From Roseihalotalea indica (GTDB lineage: Bacteria; Bacteroidota; Bacteroidia; Cytophagales; Cyclobacteriaceae), in the NCBI RefSeq assembly GCF_022458895.1, contig NZ_JAINFL010000015.1, positions 76,748 through 140,747 of the forward strand: DNA of 64,000 nucleotides, read 5' to 3'. Below the pieces are notes generated by a model. That model worked only from the letters and a program-made list of their open reading frames with translations, ran no database searches and had not been told where the DNA came from. The translations under genes were made by a program, and so were the position numbers. This document shows, in pieces, positions 54,597 through 64,000 of this stretch (the first letter of the stretch is position 1; the number at the start of each line of letters is the position of its first letter).

Positions 54597-55628
54597 ATGT
54601 TAGCATTAGACGACCGCATTCGGGTATTTGCCTCAATAGGGACTGTTTTGAAAAATTTAAGCGCAGGGGAGCAATCTGAAATAGCCGCTCGGGCGCAATC
54701 GGAAAATCCCTGGTTCACTGAAGAGAATATCATCACAGCTAAAGAAGGGTTAGAGCAATATCTAAATGAAGATAAGTTAAGAAGCTGGACCAAAGAACTA
54801 CCACCGAAGCCTTCTTCTGTTAAAAAATTCGGGTTGGTAATGGCGGGAAATATTCCCTGGGTAGGATTTCATGATTTTCTTACTGTACTCATCAGCGGCC
54901 AGCATGTGTTTGCCAAACCGAGTTCTCAGGACTCGTTTCTGATGAGATACGTAGCCAATCTTATTACTGAACTAGAACCCCAGTTTGAACCCTACATCAC
55001 TTTTGTAGATAAGCTCAACACTGCCGATGCCATTATAGCCACAGGTAGTGATAACTCTTCACGCTATTTCGAGTACTATTTCTCAAAGTATCCCCATATC
55101 ATCCGTAAGAACCGTAGCAGTGTTGCCGTACTGACCGGAGACGAATCCAGGGATGAACTGTACGCATTGGGGCAGGATATCTTTCAATATTTTGGATTAG
55201 GCTGCCGAAATGTATCTAAGCTTCTGGTACCGGAAGATTATGATTTCACACCTCTTTTCCAGGCATTAGAGCCCTACCAGTCCGTAGCCTATCATCATAA
55301 ATACAATAACAATTACGACTACAACAAATCTATCTATTTGGTTAACCGAGAACCCTTTCTGGATACTGGCTTTGCCCTATTCCGACAAAGCGATCAGCTA
55401 GTATCTCCAATCTCTGTGGTTTATTATGAGCCATACAAAACCCAGGAAGAGGTAAGTCAGAAACTTATAGCTTCAGAACAGAAAATCCAGTGTGTTGTAG
55501 CCAGTCAGCCGCTTTATCCGGAACAGGTAAATCATGTAACCTTTGGAAAGGCGCAGCAACCTGAACTCTGGGATTATGCAGATGGCGTGAACACGCTGGA
55601 TTTTGTGCAAAGCGTATCTCAGAAATAA
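54597..55628 (+). CDS. Acyl-CoA reductase (LuxC-like)
   Basis: Reduces long-chain acyl-CoA or acyl-protein to aldehyde with NADPH, as LuxC does in luminescent bacteria; in non-luminous Bacteroidota it is widespread with unknown physiological role. At 343 residues it is shorter than Vibrio LuxC (about 480) but carries the aldehyde dehydrogenase-like fold, with FGLVMAGNIPWVGFHD, AIIATGSDNSSRYFEYYFS and a catalytic region FGLGCRNVSKLLVP with Cys203. No other lux genes are present. The ferredoxin gene is divergent 180 bases away. Confidence 0.88.
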   Translation: MLALDDRIRVFASIGTVLKNLSAGEQSEIAARAQSENPWFTEENIITAKEGLEQYLNEDKLRSWTKELPPKPSSVKKFGLVMAGNIPWVGFHDFLTVLISGQHVFAKPSSQDSFLMRYVANLITELEPQFEPYITFVDKLNTADAIIATGSDNSSRYFEYYFSKYPHIIRKNRSSVAVLTGDESRDELYALGQDIFQYFGLGCRNVSKLLVPEDYDFTPLFQALEPYQSVAYHHKYNNNYDYNKSIYLVNREPFLDTGFALFRQSDQLVSPISVVYYEPYKTQEEVSQKLIASEQKIQCVVASQPLYPEQVNHVTFGKAQQPELWDYADGVNTLDFVQSVSQK

Positions 55629-55640
55629 ATAAGGTACCTT

Positions 55641-57242
55641 TTATATCTGAACCTCAACCAGAGGAGGAGTGACTTCCTTCTCTTTTTTCTTAGTTTTCTT
55701 TAATAACACTTCATACAAATCTTTTCGACGCTGTTGTAGGTTTCGCACGCTACCTTGGGTACGGAGCTTTTTCAGTAGTTCCAAATCCAGGTCAGTAATA
55801 AGGGTGGTTTCCGTATTAGGAGTTGCCTCAGCTACTACGGCATCATGCGGAAATGAGAAGTCTGAAGGCGAGAAAACCGCTGACTGGGAATATTGAATGT
55901 CCATATTCTCTACCCGAGGCAGGTTACCCACACTACCTGTAATAACTACGTAACACTCGTTTTCAATGGCCCGAGCCTGAGCACAACGGCGCACCCGCAA
56001 GTAGGCATTCTTAGTATCTGTCCAGTAAGGTACAAATAAGATATCCATTTTCTGATCAGCCAAAATACGGCTAAGTTCAGGGAATTCTACGTCGTAACAA
56101 ACCAGTACTCCTACGCGGCCAGCGTCAGTATCAAAAACTCGCACATCATGGCCGCCCTGCAAGCCCCAGTAGCTTTGCTCGTCGGGAGTGATATGCAGTT
56201 TATATTGACTGTCCATGTTTCCATCTCGATGCAGTAGGAAACTCACATTATAAAGTTTGTGATCTTCGTATACAGGCATTGAGCCAGCTATGATATTAAT
56301 ATTGTAAGAAATTGCCAATTCCTGCATTTTCTCACGAACGGGCTCCGTATATTCAGCCAGTTGACGCACTGCGTCCGAAGCTGATTCTACATCTTGTGCT
56401 AGAGCCATTAAAGGAGCATTAAAGAACTCCGGAAAGACCACGAAATCAGCAGCATAACTGGAAACTGTGTCTACAAAAAACTCCATTTGCTGCAACAAGT
56501 CGTCCAAAGATTCTACCGGGCGCATCTGCCACTGTACTGCTCCCAAGCGAACGATGGACTTGGTACCGCCAATAAGGGATTCAGTCTCTTCTTCATGAGC
56601 AATATTGATCCACTCCAAGAGAGTAGCATAATGCATAGAGCTTTTGTCCTCATAGGAATAACGCGGAAGTAACTTCCTTACGTGAAAATCATTGGCCAGC
56701 TGAAAGGTAAGCACCGGATCATAAATCTCTTTGTTTTTCACTTCTTCCAGATATTGGCGGGGAGTAAGTGTATCCCGGTACTTGCGGTAGCCGGGAATTC
56801 GTCCACCGACAATAATAGCCCGTAAGTTCAGGTTCTCACACATCTCCTTGCGGGCATCATACAACCGTCGGCCTAAACGCATGTCACGGTATTCAGGATC
56901 TACGAATAAATCTGTTCCGTACAGGGTATCTCCATTATAGTCATGGGTATTAAACTTGCCCTCCCCGGTAATTTGATCATACGTATGTGTGTCGCCAAAT
57001 TTGCTGTAATCTACAATCAGGCTTAGTGCGGCAGCTACAATCTTCCCGTCTACCTCAATGCCAACCTGGCCTTCCGGAAATACCGATAATTGATTTTTAA
57101 ATTCACGCTTGGTCCAGGCTCCGCCTGCATCCGCGTAAACTACTTTCATAATATCTTTAATCGCCTCATAATCGCTGATCTCCAACGTGCGAAGTATTAA
57201 TAAATGCTGTTCTATTGCCTTCTTGTTCTCTGGTTTTTCCAT
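55641..57242 (-). CDS. Bifunctional GNAT acetyltransferase/carbon-nitrogen hydrolase fusion
   Basis: A two-domain enzyme of 533 residues. Residues about 10-215 form a GNAT N-acetyltransferase (the acetyl-CoA-binding region is DPEYRDMRLGRRLYDARKEMC) and residues about 228-500 a nitrilase-superfamily hydrolase with the full Glu-Lys-Cys triad: FVVFPEFFNAPL, SQYKLHITPDEQ and GVLVCYDVEFPEL. Similar fusions occur widely in bacteria; one physiological hypothesis is amide or acyl transfer in detoxification. The start at 57242 has no strong alternative. The substrate is unknown. Confidence 0.92.
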   Translation of the reverse strand: MEKPENKKAIEQHLLILRTLEISDYEAIKDIMKVVYADAGGAWTKREFKNQLSVFPEGQVGIEVDGKIVAAALSLIVDYSKFGDTHTYDQITGEGKFNTHDYNGDTLYGTDLFVDPEYRDMRLGRRLYDARKEMCENLNLRAIIVGGRIPGYRKYRDTLTPRQYLEEVKNKEIYDPVLTFQLANDFHVRKLLPRYSYEDKSSMHYATLLEWINIAHEEETESLIGGTKSIVRLGAVQWQMRPVESLDDLLQQMEFFVDTVSSYAADFVVFPEFFNAPLMALAQDVESASDAVRQLAEYTEPVREKMQELAISYNINIIAGSMPVYEDHKLYNVSFLLHRDGNMDSQYKLHITPDEQSYWGLQGGHDVRVFDTDAGRVGVLVCYDVEFPELSRILADQKMDILFVPYWTDTKNAYLRVRRCAQARAIENECYVVITGSVGNLPRVENMDIQYSQSAVFSPSDFSFPHDAVVAEATPNTETTLITDLDLELLKKLRTQGSVRNLQQRRKDLYEVLLKKTKKKEKEVTPPLVEVQI

Positions 57243-57396
57243 ATATAAAATAGGTAATTACTCTTTTGGTATAAACGGTAAATGGGTCAGAATACGTTCA
57301 TTCAGTGTACGAATACGAAAGACACTAAGTTTAGTAACCTTCTGTAGCTTTATGGGTTAACAGGGTAACTTTTTAACATTTAAACACACAACCACT

Positions 57397-57825
57397 ATGG
57401 CAGTAAGAAAATCAAACGCCCAATGGAAAGGCGGACTGAAAGAGGGAAACGGAAATTTAGCACTCGGTAGCGGTGCCTTTGAAGGACAATATAGTTTCAA
57501 GTCTCGCTTTGAGGAAGGTAACGGCACCAATCCCGAAGAGCTTATTGCAGCCGCTCACGCTGGCTGTTATAGTATGGCCCTTTCAGCAGCCTTGGAAAAA
57601 GCCGGTTTTAAACCGGAGTATGTAAAAACTGAAGCTCGTGTACATCTAGACAAAGAAGGCGAAGGCTTTGCGATTAAAAAAATTGAATTAGTCACTGAAG
57701 GAAAAATTCCGGAAATCAGTGAAGACGACTTTCAGAAGCAGGCTAAAGGCGCCAAAGAAAACTGCCCGGTCTCCAAAGCGCTGGCCGGACCAGAAATCAC
57801 ACTGGATGCCACGTTAGTGTCATAA
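57397..57825 (+). CDS. OsmC family peroxiredoxin
   Basis: Cytosolic thiol peroxidase of the OsmC/Ohr family, 142 residues. The two redox-active Cys are present: Cys57 in AAAHAGCYSMALSAAL and Cys123 in ENCPVSKALAGPEITLDATL. The core residues and length fit the OsmC type, which reduces organic hydroperoxides. It is probably expressed under stress. The gene is monocistronic and converges on the giant surface protein, sharing a hairpin. Confidence 0.94.
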   Translation: MAVRKSNAQWKGGLKEGNGNLALGSGAFEGQYSFKSRFEEGNGTNPEELIAAAHAGCYSMALSAALEKAGFKPEYVKTEARVHLDKEGEGFAIKKIELVTEGKIPEISEDDFQKQAKGAKENCPVSKALAGPEITLDATLVS

Positions 57826-57848
57826 AATAACAGGTATATGTTTAAGTG

Positions 57849-57894
57849 CTCAGGTGCTAATGTGTTTATAAACTAAAACACATCAACACCTGAG
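57849..57894. terminator. Bidirectional hairpin between osmC-like and giant adhesin genes
   Basis: CTCAGGTG (57849-57856) pairs with CACCTGAG (57887-57894), and ATGTGTTT (57860-57867) with AAACACAT (57876-57883), separated by a symmetric 3-by-3 internal loop. T-rich tails are weak. Confidence 0.6.
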
Positions 57895-57907
57895 TACCTT
57901 AAAACTT

Positions 57908-60900
57908 TTATGGGGTTCTACCTCTCCAGATTTCTACCCAACCACTATTCTTCTCACCCGAAGGCAAAATCAACTGATAGAAATAGATGCCGTCAGGATA
58001 TTCTTCTCCATCCCAGGCTTCAGCATTTGTATAATGATCAGACTGGTAAATTACTCTTCCCCAACGACTGGTAATAATCATTTTAGCACCATTATCCCCA
58101 CCCAAATCGTCTAGGTTCACGATACGGAAGGTATCATTTTCTCCGTCGCCATTCGGGGTAAAGATATTCGGAATATATAATTCTTCGGTATACCGAACCT
58201 CTACTGTATACTGTAGAGTACAACCGAAGCGGTCGCGCACTTCAATTACGTAATAACCTCTCTCCTGCTCAGTAAATACATACTCATATGGGTTAATAGC
58301 CGGATTATCATTGATTACTTCAACCCAGTCGTGCGTATTTCCTTCAGGATCTACTGCAATTCTCACTTCGTAAGCCACTCCGCCTCCGGTGATATTGTTG
58401 ATCGCAATATCTCCTACCGGATTGTTTACCGATACTCGAACAATTTCTTCTACCTCAGCATCTAATGGTGCAACCGGACCTTCCAAATTGAACGTCTCTG
58501 AGCGGCTGGTACTCAAAATTCCACAAGTGCTCTGTTGCTGCTCTATCAATATCTGATAGTCGCCAATTTCCAGATCAGCAAAAGTATAGCTCGTCGGTAC
58601 AATAGAGAACAAACGAGTGGCATATGGCTCTGTCTGATCGGCTCGGAATAATTTGATACTGAACGGTTCATCTTCGGCCACTACAATATTGCTGATAGTA
58701 ACCCCGGCGCCTTCGCCAAAGCACACAATATTTTGTTCTGCATAATCAAAGCTAACTTCAACCTCTCCGGTTTCAGGAATATTCACTGCCTGAGTGCCAG
58801 CACAGGTTTCGGCTGCTCGAGATCGAACCACTACCTTATACTCTTCTCCTGTTGGTAAACCAGTAAGAGTAGCAGAAGCCAGCCCCAGATCTATGAAAGC
58901 AGTGCTTACCGTATCGGTTCCTAGTATTGCAAACACATCGTAGGGAGCTGCAGCCGTAGAGCGCAGAGTATCCACTGTTACGCTCAGTTCAGCTACCTGC
59001 TCAGGAGCTTCGCAGCCAGGCAAAGTATAATCAAACGTAGACAGCACCACAATTTTCTCAGCAATGGTAAAGCGCGACTGGCAACGAGGCGATCCGCTTT
59101 CATCCATCACGGTATAATCATACAGTCCGGCAGGTAAGCCAGTAAAGGTGGCAGTACCCTGAGCAGTTATGGTTTCATTTACCGCACCTGCCTGATCTAC
59201 TACGGTGAAAATGTAATTGTTGCTTTCTCCTCCAATTACGGTTAGGGTAACTTCTCCCTCACCGGTATCACAGCTTACATCAGAAGCATCTACACTTACA
59301 GTTTTATCACCCAGATTACACAGCAGAGAAACTTCACCACCACCACTGCTACAATTATTCGGAACAATAGTCTGTAGGGTAGTCAGAGAGTCCATGTCTC
59401 CGGTAGTATCGTTGAAGCGCTCAATGATAATACGATAGCTACCCGCCAACATTTCTCCTAATTTCACCGAGCCATCGGCACCATTCTCCCGAATATAGGA
59501 GTTGAAGCGCGTTTCCGTACCATCTTCATTAATTGAGTAAGGGTGAATTTCATATGTGTCGAGTGATTCACAGCTACCCGGGTTGTCAATTGTAATTGCA
59601 CCTAACACATCGCAAGTTTCCGCCTTCACATTTACACTAATATCATTCTGTACTCCTATCTGTACTGGAATGGTCTGCGTTAGCAAACAGCTGGGTCCCG
59701 CATTTATATCCTCAATAATAACCTCATACTGACCAGCCGGAAGCGTGTCAGGGTCAAATACCACTATTCCTATACCGGTAAGCGTGACTGAGGTAGTTTG
59801 CCAATCAGAACTTATATCAGTATTACTCAGCGACTGAAACATGTAACGGAATCGGGATGGCGGTGCTGTAGAAGAGGTAGAGGTGAACACTTGAATTTGT
59901 CCATCATTAGCCCCAATGCAACTGGCATCCGTAGGAACTACATTAAACGAGGCTTGATCAAACCCACAGCCGCATTGTTCTTGCGGAAGTGTTTCGGCTG
60001 TTCCGGTTGCTGCCATTGCATTATTTAATCCACAACCGGCATTTCCGGGAGTAACCCGGTAACTGTAACTGCCAAGAGCTAATCCGGTGGCATCATACGT
60101 TAAATCAGGAATTGTTAGCTGTACAAGAGTAGTCGCAAAGCCGTCATCAGAGATTTCTACTTGATATTCAGTAGCACCGGCAACAGCAGGCCAACTCAGG
60201 GTGAAACCATCACAAGTAGGAGTAGCTACCGACACTACAGGTGCTGCGTCAATGATAGGAGTTACAGCATAAGTAACGGATGCCACATTGGTGCAGGTTC
60301 CATTGTTTACCTCAGCGTACAATTCCTGTCCATCACTTACGGTATACGTCTGCGGTGCTATAATTTCATTACTTAATGTTCCGGCTACATAGGTTTCGTA
60401 CCAGGTAATTGTGAAGCCCGAAGTACCATCAATAGCATCATTCTGATCAGTTAAATCTACCTCGGTAGTGCCGCTACCTTGAACATCCTCACAAACTTCT
60501 TCAGCCTGATTATTCGCTACTGGCTGGGCGTTGATAGTGATAGGATATGTACTACTAGCACCGCAAGTTCCCACATTGTAGGTAATGATATGATTACCTG
60601 GTGCAGAAAGTTGCAAATTAATTTCTCCGATTTGATCGTTTTCAAAGACAATTCCTGAGCTATTACTAAATGTGCCGCCCGGAGTTGTCAGCAAAACTGG
60701 AACCGGATTGTCTCCCCCCTTACATACCGGAGAAGCATAACTGAACGAGGCATCTTCAATGCTGGTAACGGCATATGTAACCGTAGCTACATTCGTACAG
60801 GTTCCATTGTTTACCTCAGCGTACAATTCCCGTCCATCACTTACGGTATACGTCTGCGGTGCTATAATTTCATTACTTAATGTTCCGGCTACATAGGTTT

Positions 60901-63900
60901 CGTACCAGGTAATTGTGAAGCCCGAAGTACCATCAATAGCATCATTCTGATCAGTTAAATCTACCTCGGTAGTGCCGCTACCTTGAACATCCTCACAAAC
61001 AGACTCCGTTTGATCAAAGACGGTAGGCGGGGTGGCGGTGCTAATCGGGGTAGCCGGATCATTCGTAAACGATGGCCCATCACCGCAAATATTGATTGGC
61101 GTTACTCGGTAATGATAGCTCGCATTAGCTGACAAATTACTAAATGTATAATTGGTAACATTAACGATCTGCGTTTCAGCGGTTCCAAAAGCAGGGTCTT
61201 CATCGGCCTCTACCCGATACGACGTTACATCTCCGGTTACCGCATTCCAAGAAAGATCAAAACCAGTACACGTAGGATTAGTGGCCTGAACATTCGTAGG
61301 CGTAGATGCCGGTACATCAGGCAATGTCACCGCTATTATGTTTGAATTGTCCGCAAGACCACAAGTAGGATCAACAGCCCGCACACGATAATAATACGTT
61401 CGTCCAGCAGTAAGCCCAGGAATGTTTAACTCGGTGGTTCCGGCAGCTACTAATACATCAGTCATGACCATCGTGGTAAAGCCATTGTCCTCGGCAACAT
61501 CTACCCTATAATCTGCCCCGGGTACTTCAACCCAGTTAGCGGTAAAGGCATCACAAGCAATGTTGGTAGCTCCTTGGGCAGTAGTAGGAGGTGCCACCTC
61601 GGTTTCTACTTGTGCTGTATTAGAGTATTCGGAGGGACAAGTAATATCCCGAACCCGATAAAAGTAATCCGTATTCGGATCTAATCCGGTTACAACTAAT
61701 TCCCCGGTAGTAGTGGCTGGGGTCTCATTCACTGCATCATAGCCAAGTACGATGTCTCCGGGAGCAAATCCAGCATCAGTTGCTACATCAATTTCGTAGG
61801 TATTACCTGGCACTGCGTTCCAGCGAGCAGGGAACTCACTACAGCTTACGGCTGTCAATGGAGTATTGGCTGCTGGCCCGGCAGCTAATGGTGGATCTGT
61901 TATCGGTATTGCTACTGACGTTACCGTACATGTATTGTTATCTTCAACCTCTACCTGATAGTTACCAGCAGTTAAGTTGCTAATATCTTCTGTTGTGGAA
62001 GGAACTAACAAGTCCACTCCATCTCTGTACCAGGTAAAACTATAAGGAGCACTACCGCCAGCAACACTGATATCAATACTTCCATCATTACCGCCTACAC
62101 AGCTGGGGTTAGCCTGGCTATCTACTGCAATGGTAATTGGGGTAGCCACATCATTAATGGTTACCGATTGTCCAGTTGAGCAGTTGGTGCCACCTGTTTC
62201 CTCAATAGTTACATAGTATTCGCCCGCTGGCAAAAATTCTAACCGATCTTCAGGATCAGTACCGGAATCGAAAGTAGAGGTACCTACCTGATTACCAGCG
62301 TCATCGTAGTACGTAAGATCATAAGTACTATTAACTGAAGATGTTACGACAATAGCACCAGTACTACCCCCACCGCAAGTCGGATCACTCGATACGGTAA
62401 TATCTCCGTCCAATGTAGCGTTTGAAATGATATAGGTAAGAGTCGTATCGCAAAAAGTTCCCTGATCAGTTACCGTTAAAGTATATACCCCACCGGGAAG
62501 ACCAAAAAACGAATCTCCATTCAAGCTAGCATCAGTTTCTCCATTGCTCCAAGCATAAGTAAATGGCCCAACCCCGCCTACTATATCAGCCGTAACAAAG
62601 CCGCCCGGAAAAGTTGGATCACAGATAGCATCACTAAAGGCCCCGGTACCGCCCTCCGCCATAGGCTCCGCAAAATCGATATTCACTTCATGAAATTCGG
62701 CTCCGCAGGCATTAGTCACTTCCCAACGGAAAGTATAGCTACCAGCAGCATCTACAGTCACTGTAGCATTGGGTAAAGTATTGTCATCAAAACTAGCCGT
62801 ACCGGGGCCAGCGGACAATGTCCATGAACCTGTCCCGCTGGCTGGAACATTTCCATTAAACTGATAATCGAAGGTGCAAGAAGCACCATCAAGTCCAGCG
62901 TTGGCTGTAGGGGCTTCCAGAATAGAAACATTAAAGGTGGCCGGACTAGTGCAGGCATCCGAAGAGGTATAAGTGATAATATAGTCATCGGGAATGCTAC
63001 CATCCACATCAATTTCTCCAGTACTCGGATCAATTAACAGCCCAGCTGTTGATAAGAATGTTCCATTAGACACGGATGGTGATTCCATTAATCCCAATCC
63101 CTGGCAGAAGGTTGCTGCACCATAGCTGAAAGCTGGAGTAGTTGGTGCAGTAATTTCAATACCTACTAAAGTGCTGCTTGCACTACAAGTTCCTGGTGTG
63201 GTATACGTTACATCATAAATACCTGGTGCACTGGTATCCAGATCAATAGTACCAGCATTAGGTCCATTGGGTTCAATGATCAGAGCAGGGTCGCTAGCAG
63301 TAAAGGTTCCACCGGCATCTCCACTGATAACTGCTACCGGATCGGTATCTGTCTGGCAGAATGTGGTAAGGCCACCGTAATCAAAGCTAGGATCTTCATC
63401 ACTAACTGATATCAACAGAGTGAAATCATCCTGGCAAAATCCACTACCTACCAGATAAGTAATTTGATAATTATTGCCAGGTACTCCACTGGTTAAATCT
63501 ATTTCACCGGTGGTTGCATCAATTATTAACCCACCAGTAGCACTGAACGTACCTCCCGAGGTAGCAGGCAGCACATTTGGTGAAGTGGTTCCGGTAGCGC
63601 AATAGATAGTCGCATCGTAACTAAAGGTAGCGTCAGCTCCATTATTCACGGTCAGGGTAGCCACATTTGATATGATAGAGCACCCCTGATCAGTGATCAC
63701 TACCCGGTATTGATTATTGTCCTGACCTAGAGCAACCCCTGATAGTGTCAGCGATGCACTCAACTCACCAGGCAAGTCAGCAAACCCACTGCCGCTGTCT
63801 TCCTGCCACTGATAACTCAATGTGCCACTACCACTGGCCGCTACACTAAAGGTCACATCCCCCCCCACACACTGACTCTGATCTACTGGCTGGGTGTTCA

Positions 63901-64000
63901 CCTGCGGCGTAGGTACCTGCATCGTCGCCACCCCCGAGCTCACCGAACAGCCCTGATCATCGGTGATGAGCACCTGATACTGATTTCCATCGTGAGCAGC
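57908..64000 (-). CDS. Giant SprB/fibronectin-repeat surface protein with T9SS type B sorting domain, N-terminus beyond window
   Basis: The frame is open from its stop at 57908 to the right edge, at least 2030 residues; the N-terminus lies outside. From the N-terminal side: Ig-like/CARDB-like domains with CSVSS/CSIIS motifs, SprB-type repeats (CVGGNDGSIDISVAGGSAPYSF), then several fibronectin type III modules (NPTCTGFDLSWNAVTGDVTSYRVE-like, three or more), further SprB-like repeats, and a T9SS type B C-terminal domain from PNIFTPNGDGENDTFRI to SGWVEIWRGRTP. SprB is the gliding motility adhesin moved over the cell surface, so a role in gliding or attachment is likely. Two stretches are nearly identical copies (60294-60496 and 60798-61000). 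No frameshift is seen. Confidence 0.93.
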   Translation of the reverse strand, partial: AAHDGNQYQVLITDDQGCSVSSGVATMQVPTPQVNTQPVDQSQCVGGDVTFSVAASGSGTLSYQWQEDSGSGFADLPGELSASLTLSGVALGQDNNQYRVVITDQGCSIISNVATLTVNNGADATFSYDATIYCATGTTSPNVLPATSGGTFSATGGLIIDATTGEIDLTSGVPGNNYQITYLVGSGFCQDDFTLLISVSDEDPSFDYGGLTTFCQTDTDPVAVISGDAGGTFTASDPALIIEPNGPNAGTIDLDTSAPGIYDVTYTTPGTCSASSTLVGIEITAPTTPAFSYGAATFCQGLGLMESPSVSNGTFLSTAGLLIDPSTGEIDVDGSIPDDYIITYTSSDACTSPATFNVSILEAPTANAGLDGASCTFDYQFNGNVPASGTGSWTLSAGPGTASFDDNTLPNATVTVDAAGSYTFRWEVTNACGAEFHEVNIDFAEPMAEGGTGAFSDAICDPTFPGGFVTADIVGGVGPFTYAWSNGETDASLNGDSFFGLPGGVYTLTVTDQGTFCDTTLTYIISNATLDGDITVSSDPTCGGGSTGAIVVTSSVNSTYDLTYYDDAGNQVGTSTFDSGTDPEDRLEFLPAGEYYVTIEETGGTNCSTGQSVTINDVATPITIAVDSQANPSCVGGNDGSIDISVAGGSAPYSFTWYRDGVDLLVPSTTEDISNLTAGNYQVEVEDNNTCTVTSVAIPITDPPLAAGPAANTPLTAVSCSEFPARWNAVPGNTYEIDVATDAGFAPGDIVLGYDAVNETPATTTGELVVTGLDPNTDYFYRVRDITCPSEYSNTAQVETEVAPPTTAQGATNIACDAFTANWVEVPGADYRVDVAEDNGFTTMVMTDVLVAAGTTELNIPGLTAGRTYYYRVRAVDPTCGLADNSNIIAVTLPDVPASTPTNVQATNPTCTGFDLSWNAVTGDVTSYRVEADEDPAFGTAETQIVNVTNYTFSNLSANASYHYRVTPINICGDGPSFTNDPATPISTATPPTVFDQTESVCEDVQGSGTTEVDLTDQNDAIDGTSGFTITWYETYVAGTLSNEIIAPQTYTVSDGRELYAEVNNGTCTNVATVTYAVTSIEDASFSYASPVCKGGDNPVPVLLTTPGGTFSNSSGIVFENDQIGEINLQLSAPGNHIITYNVGTCGASSTYPITINAQPVANNQAEEVCEDVQGSGTTEVDLTDQNDAIDGTSGFTITWYETYVAGTLSNEIIAPQTYTVSDGQELYAEVNNGTCTNVASVTYAVTPIIDAAPVVSVATPTCDGFTLSWPAVAGATEYQVEISDDGFATTLVQLTIPDLTYDATGLALGSYSYRVTPGNAGCGLNNAMAATGTAETLPQEQCGCGFDQASFNVVPTDASCIGANDGQIQVFTSTSSTAPPSRFRYMFQSLSNTDISSDWQTTSVTLTGIGIVVFDPDTLPAGQYEVIIEDINAGPSCLLTQTIPVQIGVQNDISVNVKAETCDVLGAITIDNPGSCESLDTYEIHPYSINEDGTETRFNSYIRENGADGSVKLGEMLAGSYRIIIERFNDTTGDMDSLTTLQTIVPNNCSSGGGEVSLLCNLGDKTVSVDASDVSCDTGEGEVTLTVIGGESNNYIFTVVDQAGAVNETITAQGTATFTGLPAGLYDYTVMDESGSPRCQSRFTIAEKIVVLSTFDYTLPGCEAPEQVAELSVTVDTLRSTAAAPYDVFAILGTDTVSTAFIDLGLASATLTGLPTGEEYKVVVRSRAAETCAGTQAVNIPETGEVEVSFDYAEQNIVCFGEGAGVTISNIVVAEDEPFSIKLFRADQTEPYATRLFSIVPTSYTFADLEIGDYQILIEQQQSTCGILSTSRSETFNLEGPVAPLDAEVEEIVRVSVNNPVGDIAINNITGGGVAYEVRIAVDPEGNTHDWVEVINDNPAINPYEYVFTEQERGYYVIEVRDRFGCTLQYTVEVRYTEELYIPNIFTPNGDGENDTFRIVNLDDLGGDNGAKMIITSRWGRVIYQSDHYTNAEAWDGEEYPDGIYFYQLILPSGEKNSGWVEIWRGRTP
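60294..60496 (-). repeat. Internal 203-bp repeat unit, copy 1
   Basis: Within the giant adhesin gene; differs from 60798-61000 by one base (Gln versus Arg in SDGQELYAEV/SDGRELYAEV). It encodes part of a domain starting CEDVQGSGTTEVDL. Confidence 0.92.
60798..61000 (-). repeat. Internal 203-bp repeat unit, copy 2
   Basis: 504 bases from copy 1, with a single mismatch in 203 bases. The flanking domains are related but have diverged, so the identity reflects recent duplication or gene conversion. Confidence 0.92.

Overview
The window is a dense chromosomal segment of a Bacteroidota bacterium, most likely order Cytophagales (inference). The evidence is a type IX secretion (T9SS) plug protein at 47.8-49.2 kb, three proteins ending in T9SS sorting domains (28.4-31.6 kb, 34.1-34.5 kb, 57.9-64.0 kb), TAnnTTTG-type promoter boxes, scarce Shine-Dalgarno sites, and lineage-typical families (PUR/DUF3276, the LuxC/ferredoxin pair, DUF4920, DUF5103, GNAT-nitrilase fusion). 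No phage, plasmid, insertion-sequence transposase or CRISPR array was seen. Both window ends cut a gene: a GMC oxidoreductase at the left and a giant adhesin at the right.

0-10 kb: a GMC/gluconate-dehydrogenase-type oxidoreductase pair, a cupin protein divergent from it across a palindrome, an SLC13-type permease, a stand-alone HsdR-N-like nuclease-fold protein, alanine dehydrogenase, DUF4920 and DUF427 proteins, an endonuclease/exonuclease/phosphatase protein and aspartyl-tRNA synthetase. 10-20.7 kb: a Tat-exported class V aminotransferase fold protein, an AT-rich hypothetical gene beside a dispersed repeat, a DUF4105 protein, a redox module (NosR/NapH-like membrane 4Fe-4S protein plus FAD/NAD reductase, then an outer-membrane barrel), DUF547, DinB and 3-hydroxyanthranilate dioxygenase. 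20.8-26.9 kb: a PAS histidine kinase translationally coupled to a response regulator, a zinc metallopeptidase, a 7TMR-DISM histidine kinase and two identical tRNA-Glu genes.

27-36 kb: GAPDH, a 1077-residue VCBS/FG-GAP T9SS cargo protein, a membrane protein, an HDAC-like deacetylase, a small membrane protein overlapping a rhomboid protease, a protein that is almost only a T9SS sorting domain, a coiled-coil lipoprotein, a CheY-like regulator and tRNA-Lys. 36-46 kb: a TPR/SH3 protein, HflX, a DUF481 barrel, a SlyD-like isomerase, CoaX, tRNA-Arg, fasciclin, EF-hand lipoprotein, PRC-barrel, pentapeptide-repeat, DJ-1/PfpI and lipocalin-like proteins. 46-58 kb: an ABC-F ATPase, the T9SS plug protein, an orphan Cas6-like protein, YchF, an AI-2E family transporter, a PUR protein, DUF58, the ferredoxin/LuxC pair, the GNAT-nitrilase fusion and OsmC. 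The last 6 kb is one SprB/FN3-repeat T9SS type B surface protein.

Most genes are housekeeping or envelope genes in short transcription units closed by clear hairpins. The most notable items are the Cas6-like gene with no CRISPR context, two families of dispersed intergenic hairpin repeats (two copies each), a 203-bp nearly identical internal duplication in the giant adhesin, and a minimal sorting-domain-only T9SS substrate facing a rhomboid protease.
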